Origin: Actinomycetota bacterium
GTDB taxonomy: Bacteria; Actinomycetota; Acidimicrobiia; Acidimicrobiales; Ilumatobacteraceae
Assembly (NCBI GenBank): GCA_029978335.1
Contig: JAPOJQ010000013.1
Location: 1 to 42,694, forward strand
Reading direction: 5' to 3'
DNA length: 42,694 bases
The notes under the pieces were generated by a model. It was given only the letters and a program-made list of their open reading frames with translations, was not told the origin of the DNA and made no database searches. Below are positions 23,710-30,609 of this stretch, in pieces; the stretch's first letter is position 1; each line of letters starts with the position of its first letter. Made by a program: the position numbers and the translations under genes.

Positions 23710-25260
23710 ATGTTCATCGGCTCTCATCTTCCGACCTTTGCTGACAAGCCGGCACTCATCATGGCAGGCTCAGGTTTCACGCAGACCTTCGCTGAACTCG
23801 ACGCTGCAGCGAATCGGCTGAGCCACGTGTTGCGAGCAGCTGGCATCAAGCCGGGCGATCATGTAGCGATTTGCATGGAGAACAACCCTCGTTACCTCGA
23901 GGTGTTGTGGGGTTGTCACTACGCCGGAGCGATATACACGGCTGCATCATCGCGACTGACGTCAGAAGAGCTCGCGTACATCATCGGTGACTGTGGCGCC
24001 ACGGTATTCATCACGTCGACGTACAAGGCAGAACAGGCCGCCGAAATTCTTGCCGAGACACCAGGGGTGTCGCTGCGCTTGATGCTCGATGGCGTCATCG
24101 ATGGCTATGACTCCTACGAGGAGGCCGTGGCCTCGGCGTCAACCATGCCCCTCGACAACCGCATTGCAGGAATGGACATGTTGTACTCGTCGGGCACGAC
24201 CGGTCGTCCCAAGGGTGTGTTGCCAACGATTGCGCCCACGCCGATCGAGGAATGGTCCAGCGGCGTTGAGGGCTTGCTTCGGTTGTTGTTTTCGATGGAT
24301 GAATCGAAGCGGTATCTCTCCCCTGCGCCGATGTATCACGCTGCGCCATTGCGGTTCTGTATGGCGGTGCAGTCCTGCGGTTCGACCGTGGTGCTCATGG
24401 AGCACTTCGATGCAGAGGACTACCTCGCGAATGTTGAGCGCTATGAGATCACGCATAGCCAGTTGGTGCCGACGATGTTTGTCCGGATGCTCAAACTGCC
24501 TGACGATGTTCGCTCGCGATACGACGTCTCGTCGTTGGAGGTTGCGGTTCATGCTGCGGCGCCGTGCCCAGTTGCGGTCAAGCGTCAGATGATCGATTGG
24601 TGGGGTCCGGTGATTCACGAGTACTACGCCGGCACTGAAGGCAATGGCTTCATCTACTGCAACAGTGACATGTGGCTTGGCCACCCAGGCACCGTCGGCT
24701 CCCCCATCAACTGTGTGTTGCACATCGTTGGTGAAGATGGCGAAGAGGTGCCGACAGGTGAATCGGGCACGGTGTATTTCGAATCGTCTGCGGTGTTTGA
24801 GTACCACAACGATCCCGAGAAAACGAAAGGATCCCGACATCCCAAAGGGTGGAGCACCCTTGGCGATGTCGGCTACCTCGATGCTGACGGATTTTTGTAT
24901 CTCACCGACCGCAAGGCGTACATGATCATCACCGGCGGGGTGAACGTGTATCCGCAGGAAGCGGAGAACCTCTTGATCACACATCAAGCGGTCGTTGATG
25001 TCGCCGTTTTCGGCGTACCAAATGACGACTTCGGCGAAGAGGTGAAAGCGGTCGTGCAGCCCGTTGAGATGCCTACTGATGCTGCAGCTGCAGGCGCGTT
25101 GGAGCGCGAACTCATTCGGTTCTGCCGCGAACATCTGGCTGATGTGAAATGTCCTCGCTCAGTCGATTTCCGGGAGGAACTCCCTCGGCACCCGACGGGC
25201 AAGCTCTACAAGCGTTTGCTCAAGGATGAGTACTGGGCGGCGGCTGGCCGGAGCATTTGA
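23710..25260 (+). CDS. Acyl-CoA synthetase (AMP-forming, FadD-like)
   Basis: A 516-residue ANL-superfamily ligase that activates a carboxylic acid as its adenylate and transfers it to CoA. The core motifs are SSGTTGRPKGVL (P-loop), YYAGTEGNGF (A5), GDVGYLDADGFLYLTDR (A7-A8 hinge) and TGKLYKRLL with the catalytic lysine near the C-terminus. It is probably a medium- or long-chain or cyclic acid ligase; the chain length cannot be read. It is followed 7 bases later by a glycerophosphodiesterase gene, suggesting lipid turnover. ATG 23710 has a -10 box 7 bases upstream; the longer frame from 23545 overlaps the preceding gene. Confidence 0.93.
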   Translation: MFIGSHLPTFADKPALIMAGSGFTQTFAELDAAANRLSHVLRAAGIKPGDHVAICMENNPRYLEVLWGCHYAGAIYTAASSRLTSEELAYIIGDCGATVFITSTYKAEQAAEILAETPGVSLRLMLDGVIDGYDSYEEAVASASTMPLDNRIAGMDMLYSSGTTGRPKGVLPTIAPTPIEEWSSGVEGLLRLLFSMDESKRYLSPAPMYHAAPLRFCMAVQSCGSTVVLMEHFDAEDYLANVERYEITHSQLVPTMFVRMLKLPDDVRSRYDVSSLEVAVHAAAPCPVAVKRQMIDWWGPVIHEYYAGTEGNGFIYCNSDMWLGHPGTVGSPINCVLHIVGEDGEEVPTGESGTVYFESSAVFEYHNDPEKTKGSRHPKGWSTLGDVGYLDADGFLYLTDRKAYMIITGGVNVYPQEAENLLITHQAVVDVAVFGVPNDDFGEEVKAVVQPVEMPTDAAAAGALERELIRFCREHLADVKCPRSVDFREELPRHPTGKLYKRLLKDEYWAAAGRSI

Positions 25261-25267
25261 GTTATTG

Positions 25268-26023
25268 ATGGTTGACCGCCCTATCGCTCGACATCCGTAT
25301 CTCGACTGGGATGGGGTCCTCGCCTTCGCTCATCGTGGTGGAACGGGTGTGCACCCAGAGAACACCATGGCGGCGTTTGGTCACGCCGTCGAACTTGGGT
25401 ACACCTACCTCGAAACCGATGTGCACTTGACCGCTGATGGCGTGCTCGTTGCGTTCCACGACGAGGATCTGGAACGGACGTGTGGACGCCCTGGAAGGAT
25501 CGCGGAATTGCCATGGGCAGAGGTCGCCGCTGCTCGAGTGGCTGACCGGGAACCGATTCCGCTGTTGGAGGACTTGCTCGGGCAGTTTCCCGAGGCCCGT
25601 ATCAACATTGACTGCAAATCTGACGGAGCGGTGGAGGCACTGCTGGCGACGCTTCAGCGGACGAACAGCTTCGAACGGGTGTGTGTCGGTGCCTTTAGCG
25701 ACGAACGGCTTCGCCGGCTCCGTTCACTTGCGGGGCCGGGCTTGTGCACGAGTCTTGGGCCGCGAGAAACGGCTCGTCTGGTGAGTGGACTTCCGGCGGG
25801 AGCGACTGCGCATGCGGCGCAGGTGCCGGTCCGTTCGGGTCCGGTTCGGGTCGTTACACCCGCAACGGTGAATCGAGCGCACCGCCGTGGACTGCAGGTC
25901 CATGTATGGACCATCGATGATCCGATTGAGATGGGTCGCCTGATCGATCTTGGGGTTGATGGGATTATGACGGACCAACCCGAGGTGCTGAGGTCGGTGC
26001 TGATCGACCGTGGCAAGTGGTAG
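25268..26023 (+). CDS. Glycerophosphodiester phosphodiesterase
   Basis: A 251-residue GDPD-family TIM barrel that hydrolyses glycerophosphodiesters to glycerol-3-phosphate and an alcohol. The catalytic and metal residues are visible: H22 in FAHRGG, HPENT, E49 and D51 in YLETDVHLT, and H64 in VAFHDED; the C-terminal VWTIDDP and GVDGIMTDQP blocks are typical. There is no signal peptide, so it is cytoplasmic. It lies 7 bases after the acyl-CoA synthetase. Its stop abuts the convergent LLM gene at 26024 with no gap. Confidence 0.93.
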   Translation: MVDRPIARHPYLDWDGVLAFAHRGGTGVHPENTMAAFGHAVELGYTYLETDVHLTADGVLVAFHDEDLERTCGRPGRIAELPWAEVAAARVADREPIPLLEDLLGQFPEARINIDCKSDGAVEALLATLQRTNSFERVCVGAFSDERLRRLRSLAGPGLCTSLGPRETARLVSGLPAGATAHAAQVPVRSGPVRVVTPATVNRAHRRGLQVHVWTIDDPIEMGRLIDLGVDGIMTDQPEVLRSVLIDRGKW

Positions 26024-26989
26024 TCAACGGCTGAGTACGCGACCAACTCGGTCCACGTACTCGCACGGATCTGGCATATCGAAGACCGGAAGGATGAACT
26101 CATCGGCGCCGATGCGTTCGCAGAGTTCAACAAACCGGTAGCGAACGCTGTGTTCGTCGCCGTGAAGGACGAACGGCATGATCCACTCGTCACGAACCTC
26201 CGCGGCAGCTGCGGCAAGGCCGTCGGTCAGGGCGTCGCGAATTCGTTGACGGGAAGCCTCATCGAGGCCGATACGCGCCCGAATCTCTGCCGGACTATCA
26301 ACGAGCCGGTACGTCATGTGCGGGCGTACTGCCTCGAGGTCGTCAGGATTGAGGATCACGCTCGTCGAGTACGACAGCATGGGCTCTCGTCCAACTTTGG
26401 CGCCGGCGGCGCGCACCCGCGCTGCGGAATCCATCAAGGTCGCTTCATGAAGAAAGTCGAGCATGACGCCGTCGGCCAAGGTGCCACCCAGTTCGAGCAC
26501 CTTGGGCCCTCGACCGGCGAGCCACACCGGAATACCGACTGCTCCAGATCCGAGTGTCGCCGCACGAAGGCCGATGGTCGTGCCGGCATAGCTGACGGTG
26601 GCACCTGTCCATAGCTCCCGACAGGCCGTCATGAGGTCAGCCAGCGCAGCCAGAGGCTGGCGTCGGTCAATACCCATCGGGTCAAGCGTCAGCGTGCCCC
26701 CCGGACCAAAGCCCGACACCACCCGTCCCGGAGCAAGCGCGTCGAGTGATGCCAAGGCAACGGCGGTTTGGGCTGGATGCCGGGTGTACGGGTTGGTGAT
26801 ACCCGGCCCAACGGTCAAGTGCTCCGTCGACATCAGAATTGCAGCGGCGACGACGTAGACATCGTGGGTGACGAGCCCTTCGTCGTACACGCGACACACC
26901 TTGAAATCTGCCCCTTCTGCGGCACGTGCAATCGCGACGGCTCCATCGATGGTTCGATCCGGAATGATGTTGATACCGAGTGTCACCAT
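26024..26989 (-). CDS. Luciferase-like (LLM class) oxidoreductase, end of the Mo-hydroxylase operon
   Basis: A 321-residue LLM-family flavin/F420 enzyme, nearest in pattern to the methylene-tetrahydromethanopterin-reductase-like branch (MVTLGINIIPDRT start, HLTVGPGITNPYTRHP, VSGFGPGG, IPVWLAGRGPKVLELGG). It is the last gene of the minus-strand operon. Its start overlaps yqeC: GTG 26986 would form a GTGA overlap, while ATG 26989 lies 8 bases after a TACCGT box (26998-27003). It may act as a monooxygenase or reductase on the heterocycle handled by the upstream enzymes, or recycle an F420-linked electron carrier; both are inference. Confidence 0.82.
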   Translation of the reverse strand: MVTLGINIIPDRTIDGAVAIARAAEGADFKVCRVYDEGLVTHDVYVVAAAILMSTEHLTVGPGITNPYTRHPAQTAVALASLDALAPGRVVSGFGPGGTLTLDPMGIDRRQPLAALADLMTACRELWTGATVSYAGTTIGLRAATLGSGAVGIPVWLAGRGPKVLELGGTLADGVMLDFLHEATLMDSAARVRAAGAKVGREPMLSYSTSVILNPDDLEAVRPHMTYRLVDSPAEIRARIGLDEASRQRIRDALTDGLAAAAAEVRDEWIMPFVLHGDEHSVRYRFVELCERIGADEFILPVFDMPDPCEYVDRVGRVLSR

Positions 26990-27735
26990 GGCGCTGCACG
27001 GTAGCCGTGAGCTGATCTCTCGATGGCAATGACCTCAACATGTGGAGTGAGGTGGGCAACGAATTCATCCACGAGTTGTGCGGTCACAAGATCGTCGCCG
27101 GAGATGGGCACTTTGGTGATCATGACCACGCGGCGAGCGTTTGGTGGTACGCCCTTGCCGCCGCCACGTTCGTGGCGTACGACGCGAGCCGCTCGCTCGG
27201 GCTCGAGGCGTTCATACGGAGAACATCCGGCGAGTGCGGCAACCCGCATTGGCCGCTGACACTGGTCGGCGATCACCCGTCCGAGCGCATCGGCGCCGAT
27301 GATCGAGATCGCGAGTGTGGTGAGCGAGGGAATGACCGGTTCATGGGGCGCTGGGGCTTTGAACGGCCGGGTTCGTGCCCCGTCGGCTTCGATCACGACG
27401 TAGTCGCATAGGTCAACATCGGCGAACCAGACGTCACACGATCTCGGTTGGACCCCAAGCGCTTTGGTGTCTCGAATTCCTGCGTTGACCAACGCTGGTC
27501 CGCTGCTGAGTGCGATCGACAGTTCGATTCGGCTGGGGTCGGTCAGCGGTGTCAGTCCGCTGGTTTGGCGTGCACCCATCTTGGTGGTGGTCGTGGCAAT
27601 CACGCGTCCTCGGAGTCCGTGGGCGAGAGCAAACAAGGTGGTGGTCTTTCCACCGCCACCCGTTAGCGCGATGCATTCACGAGGTTGCACCTTGAGTGCG
27701 TGCACCACACGATCGAGAGGAATAGGAGCGCTCAT
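26983..27735 (-). CDS. yqeC: YqeC-family accessory protein for selenium-dependent molybdenum hydroxylase
   Basis: A 250-residue YqeC-type protein with a P-loop, LTGGGGKTTTLFALA (about residues 24-38), and the family's VIEADGARTRPFKAPAPHEP block (about 115-134). Comparative genomics links YqeC with orphan SelD and molybdenum hydroxylases carrying a labile selenium ligand, so a role in that cofactor's assembly is proposed by family; no reaction is firmly known. ATG 27735 overlaps the yqeB stop as ATGA; an in-frame TTG lies 9 bases upstream. selD is not in the window. Confidence 0.87.
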   Translation of the reverse strand: MSAPIPLDRVVHALKVQPRECIALTGGGGKTTTLFALAHGLRGRVIATTTTKMGARQTSGLTPLTDPSRIELSIALSSGPALVNAGIRDTKALGVQPRSCDVWFADVDLCDYVVIEADGARTRPFKAPAPHEPVIPSLTTLAISIIGADALGRVIADQCQRPMRVAALAGCSPYERLEPERAARVVRHERGGGKGVPPNARRVVMITKVPISGDDLVTAQLVDEFVAHLTPHVEVIAIERSAHGYRAAPW

Positions 27736-28544
27736 GGCGGACAACCGGCGAGCACTGCTTCGAGTGCCCCGCCGCCGATCGCCAATGCCTTATCCGAAAT
27801 CTGCCGCCACGACGAGTCGTCGAGGCGAGGATCGACGTCGGCAATCTTGAGGCCAGCGGTCGCGCGGGTTCCATCTGCGATGGCTCCTCGGAGCACTCCG
27901 GTGAAGGGAGCGACGATGGGTATCGATGTATCGCCTAGGTCAACTGAACCGATGCACGCGCCGCCGGTGACCGTGTCGCCGATTGAGCACGCCCAATGGA
28001 CGATCCCGTGGTCCTGCGATCGGATCACCCGTTCGGTGCCGCGTCCTTCGATGACACCAGGGGTCCCGGTGTTCGGTGCAGCCGAACCTGACCATATGAC
28101 TCGTCCAAGACGATGCCCGCGTTGCGTTTCGATCACCGCATGACAATTCACCGATGCGGTGAATCCAGGACCGAGACCAATGACGAGAGGGGCGTCATCG
28201 AGCGACGTATCAAGCGCCGACTTCGCCAATCGCGCGTCGATGACCGCATCGAAAGTGACGAGACCATCAAGATCAACGAGCGAAGGAGCGACGATGACTG
28301 GAATCGATCCCTGCTGATGCGCGAGAGATATCTCATCGGCGGTGGTGACCCTGCGAGCCCGCATACCTTCGACGGTGATTTCGCCAGCGATTACCGCCGT
28401 TGACACCGCCACCGTGCGTCGGATGGTCAGCGGTGCTGCAAGTTCGGTGACGACCACCTGAATCCCTGCGCGCCACAGACGCCACACGACACCAGTCGCG
28501 AGGTCGCCGCCGCCGCGCACCACGCAGCAGCGTTCAGGCCCCAC
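27732..28544 (-). CDS. yqeB: YqeB / EF2563-family protein of the selenium-dependent Mo hydroxylase system
   Basis: A 270-residue protein of the EF2563/YqeB family. The N-terminal Rossmann-like RGGGDLATGVVWRLWRAG (about residues 10-27) and VIGLGPGFTASVNCHAVIETQRGH in the middle are the family signatures. It is found together with YqeC, SelD and XdhD-type hydroxylases and is believed to help insert or mature the selenium-containing molybdenum centre. It starts at GTG 28544, overlapping the xdhC end by 11 bases, and overlaps yqeC by 4. Function is assigned from family and context. Confidence 0.87.
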   Translation of the reverse strand: MGPERCCVVRGGGDLATGVVWRLWRAGIQVVVTELAAPLTIRRTVAVSTAVIAGEITVEGMRARRVTTADEISLAHQQGSIPVIVAPSLVDLDGLVTFDAVIDARLAKSALDTSLDDAPLVIGLGPGFTASVNCHAVIETQRGHRLGRVIWSGSAAPNTGTPGVIEGRGTERVIRSQDHGIVHWACSIGDTVTGGACIGSVDLGDTSIPIVAPFTGVLRGAIADGTRATAGLKIADVDPRLDDSSWRQISDKALAIGGGALEAVLAGCPP

Positions 28545-29295
28545 GACGACTCTTTACGATCTCAGCGAGGATGCTGATCGCGATTTCTTCTGGAGTTTCA
28601 GCCCCGATTTCAAGGCCGATTGGCGTCACGATCCGTTGCAGGTCTTTCGAGGCGAGGCCATCGGTTGACAACAACTCGCGCGTGGTCTGCCAACGCCGTT
28701 GGCTGCCCATGAGACCGATGTAACCAGCAGGGGTTGCAAGCAATGGCGGCAAGATGGAGCGATCGAGGCCTACGTTTCGAGTCACGATGACGATTGCGGT
28801 CCGGCTGTCGATCGGCATTAAAGCCAGCGCGTCGGTGATCTCTCCTGTGTGGGCTTCGACGGCGTCCGGGAGGTCGAGGATCTGCTCGGCACGGTCATCC
28901 CAGATGATCGGTCGAAACCCGCTCCAGTGGGCGAGGTCGGCGACGGCGCGACCCACATGGCCAGCACCAATGATGACCACGGTTGAGGTGGGCATATACG
29001 TCTCCAAGTGAATCTCCATCTCTCCTCCGCAGACTCCGGGGTCGCCGGAGGCGGGATCGACCAAGCGATAGGTCATGAGTTGGGAGTGCCCATCGGTCAT
29101 CGCCGATAGTGCGGCATCGATGACGCGGGCCTCCATCTCGCCACCGCCAATGGTGCCATGACGCGTACCATCTTCAAGCACGACCATCTGAGCGCCGCTT
29201 CGACGAGGCACCGAGCGATCGGTTCGAACGACGGTGGCCAGCACTCCTCGTCTCCCGGCAGCAACCTCGGCGACGAGAAGTTGCAGGAGGTTCAC
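28534..29295 (-). CDS. xdhC: XdhC/CoxI-family molybdenum cofactor insertion protein
   Basis: A 253-residue XdhC-family chaperone, which binds molybdenum cofactor, promotes its sulfuration and inserts it into xanthine-dehydrogenase-type enzymes. Both domains are seen: the N-terminal XdhC/CoxI part with GTIGGGEMEARVI and the VCGGEMEIHLE motif (conserved CGG), and a C-terminal Rossmann fold starting VVIIGAGHVGRAVADLA. GTG 29295 is chosen because it overlaps the aminohydrolase stop as GTGA; GTG 29304 is possible. It sits between the hydroxylase and the selenium-linked factors, as expected for a maturation role. Confidence 0.93.
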   Translation of the reverse strand: MNLLQLLVAEVAAGRRGVLATVVRTDRSVPRRSGAQMVVLEDGTRHGTIGGGEMEARVIDAALSAMTDGHSQLMTYRLVDPASGDPGVCGGEMEIHLETYMPTSTVVIIGAGHVGRAVADLAHWSGFRPIIWDDRAEQILDLPDAVEAHTGEITDALALMPIDSRTAIVIVTRNVGLDRSILPPLLATPAGYIGLMGSQRRWQTTRELLSTDGLASKDLQRIVTPIGLEIGAETPEEIAISILAEIVKSRRGA

Positions 29296-30602
29296 TTCGC
29301 CCACAGTCGGCGCGCCTCCTCGCGAGTTCGTGCCCGTGATCGCTCGACATCGATCGTGAGCACGGCACGGTCCTTCATGACCCACTCTCCTGCAACCATG
29401 ACATCGCGCACGTCATTGCGATTTCGCCACAGCACCAACTGGTCGGCGATGTTCTCTGCCGTGATGTCGGTGGGGAGGTCGAGCGCTACGACTTGAAGAT
29501 CAGCGGACCAACCGCGTTCGAGCCGGCCGATGCGATCAAGTCCAAGTGCTCGTGCGCCGCCCTCAGTCGCGAGTTCCAGCACGGTACGTGCCGGCATCAC
29601 GCCGGGGTCGAGCAGTCGTGCCTTGTGGAGCCAGAACGCACCCCTCATCACTTCGAACATGTCGTTCACATACCCGTCGCTGCCAAGCCCGAGCACAACG
29701 TCGACTGCTAAGAGTTCGGGAACGGGTGCAATGCCACCGCCGACTTCGCAGTTCGAGAGCGGCATGTGACTCACTCGGGTGCCGCTCTCGGCAATGACCT
29801 CTCGATCGACAGCAGACAGTTGGACGCACTGGCTAGCGAGAAAGCGCGGTCCAGCGACGCCGAGTTGGGCGTATAACTCCATGGTGCCGATGCCGTTCGC
29901 CTGGCGACACAGCTCCCCTTCGCTGGTTCCTTCGTTGCAATGCGCGTGGCTGAGCGCACCGAGGTCGTGAGCTCGCTCGAATGCCGATGAGATGAATGCT
30001 GGCGAGCAGGTAAACGTCGTGTGCCAGCACATCACGCCACCGACCAATGGATCGTCGATGGTGGCGGCAATAAATTGAGCGTTCTCCTCAATGCCGAGTC
30101 GAGCAGGTTCCGGCCCTGATCGCTCGGTTGCTTCGAAACTGAGCAAGGCCCGAAGGCCTGTTGCGCGCACGACCGCCGCCTGCGCGTGTAGGACGCCGGG
30201 GAGCGCGTTTGGCGCTTCGCAAATGTCGTAGAACGAGGTGACACCGGACCGAATCATCTCCGCACATGCCCACTCGCTTGCTGCCGTGATCATGGCGATG
30301 TCGAGTCGGTCCTCTACCTGGGGCCACCAGAAGTCATCGAGAAAACTGGCGAAGCCGGAGGGCGGTGCAGAGACATGAATGCCGTGAGCGAGCACGCCGT
30401 AGAGATGGGTGTGTGAATTGACAAAGCCCGGCAGCACCACGTGGCCGCTGGCGTCGAGTTCTTCATCATTTGGATAAAGGCGACGGAGCTCGTCAATGGC
30501 GCCAATGTCGTCAATCAGGTCGCCCACCACACGGACGCCCCAGTTGGCGAGTGCTGGTTGGTCAGCCGAGGTGATCAGCCACTCAGGGGCGATGAGCGCC
30601 AT
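29292..30602 (-). CDS. SsnA-like amidohydrolase (ATZ/TRZ family)
   Basis: A 436-residue amidohydrolase-superfamily enzyme, a zinc TIM barrel with an outer beta-sandwich. Metal ligands are visible: HTHLYG, a WHTTFTCSP histidine, SHAHCNE and LGSDGYVND (aspartate). In E. coli the related SsnA gene lies beside XdhD, as here. Family members deaminate guanine, 8-oxoguanine, isoxanthopterin, S-adenosylhomocysteine or triazines, so a purine/pteridine-like amine is the likely substrate class. ATG 30602 begins the family N-terminus and lies 7 bases after the hydroxylase stop. A second, divergent paralogue (34263-35636) is in the same operon. Confidence 0.87.
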   Translation of the reverse strand: MALIAPEWLITSADQPALANWGVRVVGDLIDDIGAIDELRRLYPNDEELDASGHVVLPGFVNSHTHLYGVLAHGIHVSAPPSGFASFLDDFWWPQVEDRLDIAMITAASEWACAEMIRSGVTSFYDICEAPNALPGVLHAQAAVVRATGLRALLSFEATERSGPEPARLGIEENAQFIAATIDDPLVGGVMCWHTTFTCSPAFISSAFERAHDLGALSHAHCNEGTSEGELCRQANGIGTMELYAQLGVAGPRFLASQCVQLSAVDREVIAESGTRVSHMPLSNCEVGGGIAPVPELLAVDVVLGLGSDGYVNDMFEVMRGAFWLHKARLLDPGVMPARTVLELATEGGARALGLDRIGRLERGWSADLQVVALDLPTDITAENIADQLVLWRNRNDVRDVMVAGEWVMKDRAVLTIDVERSRARTREEARRLWAK

Positions 30603-30609
30603 CTCACCA

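Noticed and set aside
24139-25134. 331-residue minus-strand frame
   Set aside because: Fully antisense to the acyl-CoA synthetase, with no recognisable domain; an open shadow in a high-GC gene.
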